From contig NZ_RCCV01000001.1 of the NCBI RefSeq assembly GCF_003664255.1, positions 2,852,001 through 2,916,000 on the forward strand: a stretch of 64,000 nucleotides of DNA, written 5' to 3'. Made by a program: the position numbers and the translations under genes. Below are positions 1-8,696 of the stretch, piece by piece (the first letter of the stretch is position 1; each line of letters starts with the position of its first letter). Source of the DNA: Micromonospora sp. M71_S20 (GTDB lineage Bacteria > Actinomycetota > Actinomycetes > Mycobacteriales > Micromonosporaceae). Below the pieces are notes generated by a model, which ran no database searches, had not been told where the DNA came from, and saw only the letters and a list, made by a program, of their open reading frames with translations.

Positions 1-729
1 CGCCCCAGCCAAGGGTGGGGCAGCCCCGCCCAACTCCAGGACCCCGTCTACGCCTCGGAGAAGTTCTTCGCAAAGCTGACCACGATCAGCGGCTGGCAGA
101 CGATGCCGCTCACCGACGCCGCCCAAGCCGTGCAGATCAGCGCCTTCCCCGACGCCTACGCGAAATGGGAGGCACCGGCCACCCAGCTGGTCACCGCGAT
201 CGCCGACATCGCCGGCTTACCTGCCGACGGCCTGGCCGGATGCGGTGCCAGCGGTCCGTGGACGCAGCCGGTGCTCGCCCCCGTGGGCTCCGGGTTCCGC
301 AGCTCCGCCCGGCCCGGCCACGACGGCGTCGACCTCAGCGCCCCGCGCGGCACCATCATCCGCGCCGCGTCCGCCGGAACCGTCCGCACCGTCCGCTGCA
401 ACGCCGTCCACGCCGACACCGGCGCCGAATGGGGCTGCGACCGTGACGGCGACCCCGTTCTCACGCGCGGGTGCGGCTGGTACGTCGACATCGACCACGT
501 CGGCGGGCTGCTCACCCGTTACTGCCACATGGACCAACCCCCGATGGTGGCGGTCGGGCAGCCGGTCGCCGCCGGCCAGCCCATCGGCGTCGTCGGCTCG
601 ACCGGCCACAGCTCCGGCCCGCACCTGCACTACGAGGTGCACCACAACGGCGATGCCAGCCCGAACGGCGCCATCGACCCGGTGCCCTTCATGGCAGCTC
701 ACAACGCCCCGCTCGGGCGAGCAACGTGA
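1..729 (+). CDS. M23-family peptidoglycan peptidase (5' end outside window)
   Basis: The frame is open from base 1, so the gene begins upstream. The visible N-terminal part (WGSPAQLQDPVYASEKFF, then GWQTMPLTDAAQAVQ) looks like the tail of a lysozyme-like or lytic-transglycosylase domain often fused to M23 in actinobacterial conjugative elements. The C-terminal half is a LytM/M23 zinc endopeptidase: metal-binding HDGVDLSAPRG and the catalytic HLHYEV near the end, with a conserved GHSSGPHLHYE context. Such proteins open the wall for type IV secretion or conjugation, so the left edge probably belongs to a transfer module. It converges on the next gene with an 18-bp gap. The family is secure; the transfer role is inferred from family context. 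Confidence 0.9.
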   Translation, partial: RPSQGWGSPAQLQDPVYASEKFFAKLTTISGWQTMPLTDAAQAVQISAFPDAYAKWEAPATQLVTAIADIAGLPADGLAGCGASGPWTQPVLAPVGSGFRSSARPGHDGVDLSAPRGTIIRAASAGTVRTVRCNAVHADTGAEWGCDRDGDPVLTRGCGWYVDIDHVGGLLTRYCHMDQPPMVAVGQPVAAGQPIGVVGSTGHSSGPHLHYEVHHNGDASPNGAIDPVPFMAAHNAPLGRAT

Positions 730-747
730 ACGGTGATGGGACACCGA

Positions 748-1587
748 TCAGGGGCGGTCGTGCAGGAACCACGCGTCACCCCGGGTAAGCGCGATCGCGA
801 GTTGCCACTGTTCGCACTGCAAGCTGCCACCGACGGCCATCAGTTGCCCGGCGAGCTCCCACGCCTGCGAGCCTGGTCGCGGCCGGCGTTGTGCGGTGAA
901 CTGCAGCATGGTTCCCCAGGCGGCGATGAGGGCAGCGCCCCACCGCTGCTCCCACTGCCACATGGCCGCTGCCAACGCTGGACGACCGTTCTCGCGGGTC
1001 GCTCCGAAGTAGGGCACCCAGCCGGGGGCCAGCCACTGCGACGTCGTGGGCAGCAGCACCAGCTGAACCTCAGGCCAGGTGTGCCATCTGCTGGTGCCGA
1101 CGAGGTATTCAGACCCGCTGAAGGCTCGGGAGGCGAGCCCCGGGTCGGCGAGGAGGGTGTCATAGGTCCACCGCTTTAGAGCTGTCGAGGTGGTCGGCAG
1201 GGTCAGCTGCTCGAGTGCCGAGGCGACCATGTCGAAACCCAGAAACGCCTGAACATAGCGCTCAACGTCTTCCTGCTCCTGGACGTCAGCGCTGCCGTAT
1301 CGCTGATACACCGACCACGGATCCAGCGTCCGAGCCACTCGATCCAGGCCGGCGAGCTCATCAGCATCCGGTTCGTGGTAGTGGTCGCCCGGCAACGTGA
1401 AAACGGGCCACCGGCCGGTAGCCGGCATGGCCGCATGAGCCGCCCGCCACGCATCGAGTAGTCGAGCAGGATCGACCTCCCCCACCAGGAAGGTGTGGCC
1501 GAGCCCCTCCCGCACGGGGTGGCCCTGCAGAGCAGTCCCCCGCAGGGCAGATGCGATGTCGCCCGCGTCGTCCATCCGTGCAGCCAT
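748..1587 (-). CDS. DUF4253-like domain protein
   Basis: 279 aa, soluble, no signal peptide. The C-terminal half has the DUF4253 pattern: a tryptophan-rich start (RWHTWPEVQLVLLPTTSQW), then WQWEQRWGAALIAAWGTML, then a short helix pair. This family has no established biochemical role. The start is the ATG encoding MAARMDDAGDIAS. The frame stays open for a further 125 codons upstream, but that part is arginine- and cysteine-rich with no domain character. No clear ribosome site is visible, and an ATG 12 bases downstream is equally possible. It faces the M23 gene tail to tail and is divergent from the zinc-ribbon gene. Confidence 0.6.
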   Translation of the reverse strand: MAARMDDAGDIASALRGTALQGHPVREGLGHTFLVGEVDPARLLDAWRAAHAAMPATGRWPVFTLPGDHYHEPDADELAGLDRVARTLDPWSVYQRYGSADVQEQEDVERYVQAFLGFDMVASALEQLTLPTTSTALKRWTYDTLLADPGLASRAFSGSEYLVGTSRWHTWPEVQLVLLPTTSQWLAPGWVPYFGATRENGRPALAAAMWQWEQRWGAALIAAWGTMLQFTAQRRPRPGSQAWELAGQLMAVGGSLQCEQWQLAIALTRGDAWFLHDRP

Positions 1588-1805
1588 ACGAGCACGGTAA
1601 TTCCAGCCATCGACACGCCCGCCTGAGCCGCAGCCTTCCTCCCACCGGAGGTGGCCGGTGGGAGGAATACCGCGCGGATCGAATACCGCCGTCTCCCAGC
1701 AAGGCCATGAGCAATGCCGGCGGATCCCATAGCCCCCGAGCGGCGGTCGTCCCAGCCGGCACGACCGCCGCGACCCCCATCCACATCCCTGAGGAGGAAA
1801 TGCAC

Positions 1806-2477
1806 GTGAGCACACCCACGCTGATCGGTGTCGCCGCGTTCCGCGGCAGGTACACCGCCCGCTACATCCAGTTCGGTGAGGATCCGGAGGTCCTGGTGCC
1901 GCTGCTGCGCCGGATCTGGACCGACACGTTCGGCCGCGACACCGACGCCATGGCCGCCGCACTGCTGGCCCGCAACTGGTGGTCCCTCGCCGTCAATCCC
2001 AAGCCTCGGCGATGGGACCGGCAGCTGCCTGTGCCCGGACTGGGCTACCCGGCCACCGGCGAGAACGACACGGTCCGGCAAGGCTCGCTGCGTGAGGCCG
2101 TCGACGGGTTTCTCGAGTGGCTGTACCTGCTGCATCTCGACCAGCGGCGGCTGGTGGTGTACGAGGCGACGGTCCACGGCCGCTGGCTGCGGCACAGCGC
2201 GCACCACCTCGACCCGGTCGAGGACCTGTTCGTCACCGAACCCGCCCTCGACGAGGGCGGCCCGGGGATGACGGTGTGCACCGTCTGCGGCGCGGTCGAC
2301 GAGATCGACCACGTCGAGGTGCCGTCCATGGCCGGCTACGGCTACGACACCGCCACCAGCTGCACCCGCTGCGGCTCCTCGGTCGCCACCGACCCGATGT
2401 TCGGCGACCGCGTCACCCGCAAGCCCTGGCCGCCGCACGCCCCCAAAACGGGTGACGCGACGGGCAGCACCCGATGA
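1806..2477 (+). CDS. Hypothetical protein with C-terminal zinc-ribbon-like cysteines
   Basis: 223 aa. A strong AGGAGG at 1792-1797 decides the start: GTG 1806 lies 8 bases downstream, whereas the in-frame ATG at 1800 would be only 2 bases away. The N-terminal 150 residues are unrecognised but well structured (FRGRYTARYIQFGEDPEVL, AVDGFLEWLYLLHLDQRRL). The C-terminus has two CxxC pairs, VCTVCG and SCTRCG, about 30 residues apart, consistent with one zinc site. The stop overlaps an ATG, but the next gene has a better start 68 bases further on. Cytoplasmic. Function unknown. Confidence 0.7.
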   Translation: MSTPTLIGVAAFRGRYTARYIQFGEDPEVLVPLLRRIWTDTFGRDTDAMAAALLARNWWSLAVNPKPRRWDRQLPVPGLGYPATGENDTVRQGSLREAVDGFLEWLYLLHLDQRRLVVYEATVHGRWLRHSAHHLDPVEDLFVTEPALDEGGPGMTVCTVCGAVDEIDHVEVPSMAGYGYDTATSCTRCGSSVATDPMFGDRVTRKPWPPHAPKTGDATGSTR

Positions 2478-2545
2478 ACACAACCCGCCCGACGCCGCCG
2501 CCTACCCGCAGCGGCGGCCCCTCCACTCACCGATCGGAGAGCACC

Positions 2546-3640
2546 ATGATCTACCAGACCGGCCAGCGCGTCGCACTGGTCCACACCAGCGACCCGTACA
2601 CCCGGTTGCGGCCCGGCGACACCGGCACCGTCCGCCGCCACGACCAGCGGCAGAACATCATCGAGGTCACCTGGGACAGCGGCTCGATCTTGTCGATGTG
2701 CCTCGACGACGGCGACCGCATCGCACCAGTCACCACCACCCCGCCGCCCACCGGCGGACTGGTCGCCGAGGCCACCGGATGGGCCGCCGCGCTGCAGCGG
2801 ATGCGCGCCGCCGGCATCGAGGCCGGCCGCACCGCCGCCGAATGGTGGGCTCAGGACACCATCGGCGCCCGGGCCGGCGGTGACACGCGCCTGGCCGCGC
2901 GCCGGATCCTGGTCGGCGTCGAGGACGGCGATCCCGCCGTCCTCGACGCCCTACCCCACTTCACCTCGGTCGGCGAATCGGTCGACACCAGCGGATGGGA
3001 GCTGTTCGCCGACGCCACCGGCGACGTCACCGGCTGGTTCGGGCTGCGCATCCAGCCGCGCGACGAGGCGATGACCGTCTACCGCGACGCCTTCGACACC
3101 GCCGCCACCGACCGCGTCGCCGAATTGTGTCACCTCGCGGCCAGCCCCACCGGCCGCGACGTGTCCCACCTGCACCCCGACCGGGTCCGTATCGGCGACG
3201 TCGGCGTGTTCTCCGGCGAGTGGGCGCGCACCACCGGCCCCGACGGCGGCGACCGCATCGCGGTCGGGTTCGTCGGCACCCTGATCGACCACTGGAACGG
3301 GTGGGCGGTGTTCTCCTGCACCCGCGAAGTGGCCGAGGCGATCGTCGCCGACCAGCAGCGATACCGCGACCAACACCGCCACAGCCTGCGGGACAAGGGC
3401 GTGCCGGAGGACGAACTGGACCGGCGGGTCGACGCCGTGCTGACCAACTTGTCCTTCGACGGCGACGTGATCGTCGCCGACCAGCGCGCCCTGTCAGACG
3501 ACCCGGAAGCCATCGAACGCATCGCCCCGGACGGCGACGGCCGGTACGTGGTGATGGGCCGGAGCTGGTGCTGGGAGGCCGTCGACCCGTACGCCTGCGA
3601 CCGGATCGTCGGCGACCTGCCCGACCCCGACCAGGCGTAG
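2546..3640 (+). CDS. DUF4314 domain protein with long unknown C-terminal region
   Basis: 364 aa. The start ATG has GGAGA at 2536-2540. The upstream in-frame ATG at 2474 would add only low-complexity Thr/Pro sequence. Residues 1-70 form a DUF4314 module (GQRVALVHTSDPYTRLRPGD, then EVTWDSGSILSM), a small SH3-like beta fold common on actinobacterial plasmids and integrative elements. The remaining 290 residues are unrecognised, acidic and without membrane segments; they include a Trp-rich part (HWNGWAVFSCTREVAEAI) and end in MGRSWCWEAVDPYACDRI. It lies in the same direction as the zinc-ribbon gene and probably shares its transcript. The DUF4314 association suggests an accessory element. Confidence 0.75.
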   Translation: MIYQTGQRVALVHTSDPYTRLRPGDTGTVRRHDQRQNIIEVTWDSGSILSMCLDDGDRIAPVTTTPPPTGGLVAEATGWAAALQRMRAAGIEAGRTAAEWWAQDTIGARAGGDTRLAARRILVGVEDGDPAVLDALPHFTSVGESVDTSGWELFADATGDVTGWFGLRIQPRDEAMTVYRDAFDTAATDRVAELCHLAASPTGRDVSHLHPDRVRIGDVGVFSGEWARTTGPDGGDRIAVGFVGTLIDHWNGWAVFSCTREVAEAIVADQQRYRDQHRHSLRDKGVPEDELDRRVDAVLTNLSFDGDVIVADQRALSDDPEAIERIAPDGDGRYVVMGRSWCWEAVDPYACDRIVGDLPDPDQA

Positions 3641-3855
3641 GGCGCAGACCCGACCACGCCGGACCGGCACCGGCATAACCACCGCAGACAGGTGACACCG
3701 ACAAGGAACCGAAACACCTTGCTCGGGCCGGACACCGGCCTGCGATTCCCGATTCCGACCGCGCCTTGCCACCAGGTAGGCGCTCGACCTGAACACCGCT
3801 CCGCGTAGCCGAGCACGGCTACGCGCGCTCTTCCCGCCCGCTGTGGCCCACCAAC

Positions 3856-3890
3856 GCCGCCGCGCGCCCCGGGAAGGGGCGCGCGGCGGC
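3856..3890 (+). promoter_or_regulatory. Perfect 15-bp stem-loop in the leader of the AAA/VWA operon
   Basis: Left arm 3856-3870 (gccgccgcgcgcccc) pairs fully with 3876-3890 around a 5-base loop (gggaa). It ends 10 bases before the AAGGAG ribosome site of the small upstream gene. No U-tract follows, and an open 5' leader comes after it. It could be a terminator of the DUF4314 transcript, an attenuator, or an mRNA-protecting leader hairpin. Confidence 0.6.
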
Positions 3891-3911
3891 TTCAATCGCC
3901 AAGGAGCACCC

Positions 3912-4052
3912 ATGCCACACCTGACCTGCACCCCGACCCGCCGGACGCTGACCGGCCAGACGCCGGACCTGCTCGGATGCGACTTGATCAGCTCCGAGAG
4001 CGCGGGTATCGGTTGCACGCCGACCGCAGCCATCGTCGGAGGTGCCCGGTGA
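3912..4052 (+). CDS. 46-aa peptide translationally coupled to the AAA ATPase gene
   Basis: This short gene begins MPHLTCTPTRRTLTGQTPD after a clean AAGGAG at 3901-3906. Its TGA (4050-4052) overlaps the GTG start (4049-4051) of the ATPase gene, a typical coupling arrangement. The protein has two cysteines, no membrane segment and no recognised domain. The ribosome site and overlap argue that it is translated. It may serve mainly to couple translation or may be a small partner. Threonine/proline richness limits any functional reading. Confidence 0.5.
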   Translation: MPHLTCTPTRRTLTGQTPDLLGCDLISSESAGIGCTPTAAIVGGAR

Positions 4053-5197
4053 CCTCACCCACTCGACCCGCCAAGCCGAAGGCCAAGCCCCGCCCCATGT
4101 TCGGGCCGGTCCTGGCTCTACTCGCGGCTGAACCGAGCCGTGCCTTCTCGATCAGCGACTTGGGCAAGGAACTGCACGGCCGTTCGTCGGGGGCAATCGG
4201 CTCCGCGCTGAATCGCCTCGTCGACCGCAAGTGGGCGACGATGTCGACCGGAACACCTCGCCGATACACCATCACCGCCGAGGGCGTCGACGCGTTCACC
4301 GCAGGAGCCGGCACCAGCCGCGCCCCCAAGGCCGTCGCCCCCACGCCCACGGCGCCCGCCGCGCCGGCACCTGCCCCGACCGGCCCGGTTCCCCCGCGTC
4401 CCGGCGCTGTCCTGCGTCCCAACGGGGTCTGGTACCTGCCCCGCCAGCTCGGCGACAGCACTGACGTCGAGGTGCTGCGCCGGCTGCGCCGAGACACCAT
4501 CGCGGTCCTGCTCTACGGGCCACCCGGCACCGGCAAGACCAGCCTCATCGAGGCCGCCTACGCCGACGCGATCACCGTCGCCGGCCACGGCGACACCACC
4601 GTCGAGGACCTCGTCGGCAACTACGTCCCGCTGCCCGACGGCGGCTTCGAATTCGCCTACGGGCCGCTCGTGACCGCCATGCGCGAGGGCAGAGCCCTGT
4701 TCATCGACGACGCCACCCTCATCCCACCCCGCGTGCTCGCCGCTTTGTATCCGGCGATGGACGGCCGCGCCACCATCACCATCGCCGCCCACCACAACGA
4801 AGTCGTGACCGCCACCGACGGATTCTTCGTCTGCGCCGGCCACAACCCCGGCGTGCACGGCGCCATCCTCACCGAAGCCCTCGCCTCCCGGTTCTCCGTG
4901 CACATCGAGGTCACCACCGACTTCCAGCTCGCCCGCTCCCTCGGCGTACCCAACGGCGCCATCGACGCGGCGATCGCCCTCAACGCACGGATGCGCACGC
5001 ACGAGATCGACTGGGCGCCGCAACTGCGCGAGCTGCTGGCGTTCAAGCGCGTCGCCGCGAGCCTCGGCCTCGCCGCCGCCGTGGCCAACCTCGCCGCGAT
5101 CGCACCCGAGGCCGACCGGCAAGCCGTCGTCGAGGCCCTCCAGCGGGCCTACCGCGGCGCCACCATCACCCCCCTCACCCTCGGCAAGCAGAAGTAA
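4049..5197 (+). CDS. MoxR-type AAA+ ATPase with N-terminal winged-helix domain
   Basis: 382 aa. Start GTG 4049 is preceded by GGAGG at 4038-4042 and overlaps the upstream stop. Residues 15-85 form a winged-helix-like segment (SISDLGKELHGRSSGAIGSA). A Pro/Ala linker (90-120) follows, then an AAA+ core: Walker A GPPGTGKT (about 157-164), Walker B ALFIDDAT (about 216-223), sensor-like AGHNPG, and an arginine in ALASRF. The core resembles MoxR/CbbQ ATPases, which work with VWA proteins to remodel or load metal into a target. The VWA partner follows after 11 bp. The fused winged helix is less usual and could allow DNA binding or autoregulation. Confidence 0.85.
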   Translation: MTSPTRPAKPKAKPRPMFGPVLALLAAEPSRAFSISDLGKELHGRSSGAIGSALNRLVDRKWATMSTGTPRRYTITAEGVDAFTAGAGTSRAPKAVAPTPTAPAAPAPAPTGPVPPRPGAVLRPNGVWYLPRQLGDSTDVEVLRRLRRDTIAVLLYGPPGTGKTSLIEAAYADAITVAGHGDTTVEDLVGNYVPLPDGGFEFAYGPLVTAMREGRALFIDDATLIPPRVLAALYPAMDGRATITIAAHHNEVVTATDGFFVCAGHNPGVHGAILTEALASRFSVHIEVTTDFQLARSLGVPNGAIDAAIALNARMRTHEIDWAPQLRELLAFKRVAASLGLAAAVANLAAIAPEADRQAVVEALQRAYRGATITPLTLGKQK

Positions 5198-5208
5198 GGC
5201 AGGCCTCC

Positions 5209-6837
5209 ATGACCAGCGTTTCCGCGCACCTGCGCCCCTCCAGCATCGGCCCCGCTCCGGCCCCGGCCGCCTCACCCTGGAGCCCCTGGTCAGCGGCCTG
5301 GACCACACAGGCCGCGCTGCTGACCAGCCGACCCGACGCCCGCGTGACCGTCACCCCGGCCGCCGGCGGCCCACCCGGGTTCAGCTACCCCGCCACCGCC
5401 GACATCCAGGTCGACGCCGACCTCATCGGCGACCCGGAGATCGCCGACCCCTGCCGGCCCGGGCACCGGTCGAAGGTTCCCGTCGCCTACGGCGTCCTAC
5501 TGCACGAATGCGCCCACGTCATCCACTCGAAGTGGGATCCACCACCGACCGTGGCGCCCGTCGTCCGGGAAGCCGCGCTCCTGCTCGAGGAGTCACGCAT
5601 CGAGGGACGCTACCGCGACACTCGATCCCGCGACCGGCGGTGGCTACGACGCGCCGTCACCAGCATCATCGACCCCGCCGACACACCCACCGACACCAAA
5701 TGGAGCGCCGCCTACGCCGCCGGACTGCTCCTCGCCCGCGTCGATGCGAAGATCCTCTACAGCGGCGACGTCCGCGAGCCACGACGCGCCATCACCAAGG
5801 TCCTCGGCCGCAAGCTGATCCGGGGCCTGCGTGCCATCTGGCGGGAAGCCCACACCGTCGGCGACACCGATACCACCCGCATGATCGAACTCGGCGAACG
5901 CTGGTGCCGCCTGCTCGGCATCGACCCGACCGTCACACCGAGCCTCCCCGCCGACGACGCGGCCACCAGCGCGATCGCGGCAGCCATCGCTGGTGCCCTC
6001 GACGCCATTCTCACCAACCCCGCCGACGCGCCGGAACCGGCAGGCAACGGACCCCGGGCCGACGGGCCCGGCATCCACGTCGACACTGACACGCCGATCA
6101 CCTGGGCCGAACGCGACGCCCGCGACGCCGAACGCCAGGCCGCCAACCGGCTCACCGCCCTGCTGCGCCGCGCCCGCCACCGAGAACCCGCCCGCACCCG
6201 TGAACCCAGCAGCGCACCGCCCGGACGGCTGCGTACCCGTGCGGCGGTCACCCTCGCCGCCCAACGAGCCAGCGGTGCCATCCCCACCGCGCAGCCGTGG
6301 CAGCGCACCGTACGCCGCCCCGTCCCCGACCCCGAGTTGACCGTCGGCATCCTCATCGACGCGTCCGGCTCGATGGAGGACTTCGCGAAACCCATGTCCT
6401 CCGCCGCGTGGATCATCGCCCAGGCCGCCACCCGTGCCGGGGCCACCAGCGCGACCCTCGCCTACGGTGACCGGATCACCGTGCTCATCCCACCCGGTCG
6501 CCGCCCGGCCAAGGTCCGCGACATGCGCGCCGACGCCGGCACGGAACGGTTCGTCGAAGCCTGCGCCGAAGCCGACCGGCTCCTGCACCTGTCCACGCCC
6601 GGCACCGGACGGCTGCTCGTCGTCGTCTCCGACGGCCACTACGTCAACCCCGACGAAAGCCAGGCCACCATCACCCGCCTCCACCACGCCGGCTGCGCCG
6701 TCCTCTGGCTCGCACCCGACAACAAAGGCTGGCCGTCCAGGGTCTACGACAACACCACCACCGTCACCGTCGATGACCCCACCACCTGCATGAACCTCAT
6801 CGGCCAAGCCGCCATCGACGCCCTGACCAGGGCTTAG
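5209..6837 (+). CDS. DUF2201-like protein: HExxH region plus C-terminal VWA domain
   Basis: 542 aa. The N-terminal half has a zinc-peptidase-like HECAH (residues 99-103) and an acidic helix LLLEESRIEGRYRD about 25 residues later, which could supply the third ligand. This matches the putative metallopeptidase part of DUF2201. The middle (260-340) is Pro/Ala/Arg rich. The C-terminus is a von Willebrand A fold with MIDAS motif DASGS (384-388) and a second acidic loop at VVVSDGHY. Its gene follows the MoxR-type ATPase by 11 bp, so the two probably form one machine. Whether the HECAH site is catalytic is not shown. A hairpin terminator follows. Confidence 0.8.
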   Translation: MTSVSAHLRPSSIGPAPAPAASPWSPWSAAWTTQAALLTSRPDARVTVTPAAGGPPGFSYPATADIQVDADLIGDPEIADPCRPGHRSKVPVAYGVLLHECAHVIHSKWDPPPTVAPVVREAALLLEESRIEGRYRDTRSRDRRWLRRAVTSIIDPADTPTDTKWSAAYAAGLLLARVDAKILYSGDVREPRRAITKVLGRKLIRGLRAIWREAHTVGDTDTTRMIELGERWCRLLGIDPTVTPSLPADDAATSAIAAAIAGALDAILTNPADAPEPAGNGPRADGPGIHVDTDTPITWAERDARDAERQAANRLTALLRRARHREPARTREPSSAPPGRLRTRAAVTLAAQRASGAIPTAQPWQRTVRRPVPDPELTVGILIDASGSMEDFAKPMSSAAWIIAQAATRAGATSATLAYGDRITVLIPPGRRPAKVRDMRADAGTERFVEACAEADRLLHLSTPGTGRLLVVVSDGHYVNPDESQATITRLHHAGCAVLWLAPDNKGWPSRVYDNTTTVTVDDPTTCMNLIGQAAIDALTRA

Positions 6838-6844
6838 GAGAGGC

Positions 6845-6884
6845 CGGACCGGGCTCTCGGCGATCGCGTCGGGAGCCCGGTCCG
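6845..6884. terminator. Bidirectional terminator hairpin between VWA and MFS genes
   Basis: The arms cggaccgggctc (6845-6856) and gagcccggtccg (6873-6884) pair perfectly over 12 bp with a 16-base loop. It lies just after the VWA stop and before the end of the convergent MFS gene, so it can serve both. Confidence 0.7.
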
Positions 6885-6979
6885 ACCCGCCCGGTCACAC
6901 CGCAGGGCTTCATTCCACATCTGCGAACGCCCCTGCTTCCATCGAAACGGAGAGCAGCATGCCCGACAGTGGGCAGCGC

Positions 6980-8329
6980 CTACTGGGCCTGGGCGGCCAG
7001 CGGCTTCTCGGCGGCTGGGCCCTCGGCTGCCGGCGACGACGTGGCGCGGGCGGCGGCGATCGCGGCCTGTCCGGACGGCACCATGATCGCCACGATCATC
7101 ACGGCGATGGTGACCAGGCCAGCCACGATCAGCAGGGCTTGGACGCTGATCACGTCGGCCAGCGGGCCGAACACCACCATGCCGATCGGGGTGGCCAGGG
7201 CCATCACGATGCCGACGTAGCTGAACACCCGGCCGTGCTTCTCCGGCTCCACCGTCTCCTGGATCAAGGTCATGAACGGGGTGGAGAACAGGGGAACCGC
7301 GAACCCGAACAAGAACATGAAGCCGTAGAAGACCCACAGGTTGGTGCTGAGGCCCATCGCCACGGTGAAAATCGCGAAGCCGAAGGTGGAGATCAGGACC
7401 AGTCCGATCCGGCTGCGCTTGGCCAGCCAGGTGGAGATCAACGCTCCGCCGAGCAACATTCCTACGCTGAACGCGATCTCCAGTACGGCCAGCATCCACT
7501 TTTCGCTACCGAAGGTGCGGGCCACCATCAGCGGCGTGACGAACGACGGCGCGACGGTGAGCATGAAGATGATCGCGAAGACCAGCAGCAGCCAGCGGAC
7601 GATCCGGTGGGTCCAGATGTACTGCATGCCCTCGACCAGGTCCTGTCGGTAGCTGGTCGTAGCCTCGGTCACCCGATCCAGGGTGGGCACCGCGACCAGG
7701 GCCAGCAGCCCGATGCCGATCACGGCGGTGATCACGTCCAGGAAGAAGACCGGCACCACTCCGAAACCGGCGTAGATGGCGGCAGCCGCCGCCGGAGCCA
7801 GCAGGGCCATCGCGGAGCTGATGGTCTGGAACATGCCGTTGACCCGCATCAGCTGGTCAGCCGGCACGATCTGCGGAATGATCGCCTGCACCGTCGGTGT
7901 CTGCACCCCGGCCCCGAACGAGCGGACCGCGACCGCCAGCAGGATCACCCACAGGTCCGTGATGCCGTTCAACATCAACAGGGCCAGGACCAGCGTCGCC
8001 GCCGCGATGCCCGCGTCGGCGATGATCGTCAGCGTCTTGCGGTTCATTCGGTCGGCCAGCACCCCGGCGAAGATCGACACGACACCCTGGGGGGCGAACG
8101 CGCAGACGGCGTAGAGCGCGATCGCCAGGCCGGACCTGGTCTCCAGCGTGACGTACCACATAACCGCGTACTGGACGACCATTGAACCGAACAGCGACAC
8201 GGTCTGGCCGGACAGGAAGAGTGCGACGTTGCGTTTCCAGTGTGCGGGTGCCGGCGCGGGACTGGTCTCGGAGGCAAGGCTTGTCTCGGGCACGGTCTCC
8301 TCAATCAGGGCGGTCGGCAGCGCCGGCAA
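6980..8329 (-). CDS. MFS efflux transporter (Mef/EntS-like)
   Basis: 449 aa with about 12 hydrophobic segments. The N-terminus HWKRNVALFLSGQTVSLFGS and the loop GVLADRMNRKTLTI are characteristic of the Mef/MFS_3 drug-efflux branch, which exports macrolides or siderophores by proton exchange. The start is TTG 8329; no good ribosome site is visible. A GTG 12 codons later has GAGGAG only 3 bases before it, so the true start is uncertain. The C-terminal 30 residues are a hydrophilic Ala-rich tail. It lies downstream of the DUF2637 gene on the same strand but 367 bases away, with a candidate -10 (TACAAT on the minus strand near 8522-8527). The substrate cannot be told. Confidence 0.85.
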   Translation of the reverse strand: MPALPTALIEETVPETSLASETSPAPAPAHWKRNVALFLSGQTVSLFGSMVVQYAVMWYVTLETRSGLAIALYAVCAFAPQGVVSIFAGVLADRMNRKTLTIIADAGIAAATLVLALLMLNGITDLWVILLAVAVRSFGAGVQTPTVQAIIPQIVPADQLMRVNGMFQTISSAMALLAPAAAAAIYAGFGVVPVFFLDVITAVIGIGLLALVAVPTLDRVTEATTSYRQDLVEGMQYIWTHRIVRWLLLVFAIIFMLTVAPSFVTPLMVARTFGSEKWMLAVLEIAFSVGMLLGGALISTWLAKRSRIGLVLISTFGFAIFTVAMGLSTNLWVFYGFMFLFGFAVPLFSTPFMTLIQETVEPEKHGRVFSYVGIVMALATPIGMVVFGPLADVISVQALLIVAGLVTIAVMIVAIMVPSGQAAIAAARATSSPAAEGPAAEKPLAAQAQ

Positions 8330-8696
8330 GATAACCGCAGGGCGTGAGACCGTCGGGGCGCTCGCGAACGGCCCAGCCCGGTTCGAAAGGCCGGTTCACC
8401 CGTACGTCGGTGAGCACTCGCCCAATCAACCCAACCCGGCAACCGTCCGGGCGGAGCCGCGGTCACGCCTGGTGAGGCAGTTGACTTCCGGCAGCGTGAA
8501 AGCTCTCGTGGCGCGCCCAAGATTGTACCGTTGCAGGGTGGCTGCGGCTCGCAATTTAATCGGGAGCGGCGCTGGTCGCCGCCCACCTGAACAGGGCGCC
8601 TCCACATACCTCCTTGACGGTCCGGCGGTCCTTGCGCGGAGGTCGCTCCGTGGCCGTCGCCGCCTTCTGGTGGCATCACTCGCTCTGGCCGATTCG
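8330..8696. other. Intergenic leader of the MFS gene
   Basis: 367 bases between the DUF2637 stop and the MFS start. On the minus strand a TACAAT at about 8522-8527 is a plausible -10, giving a leader near 190 bases. A minus-strand ATG overlaps the DUF2637 stop (8698-8700) and stays open for 131 codons, but its product is Arg/Pro/Gly rich and domainless. I do not regard it as a gene. Confidence 0.4.
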
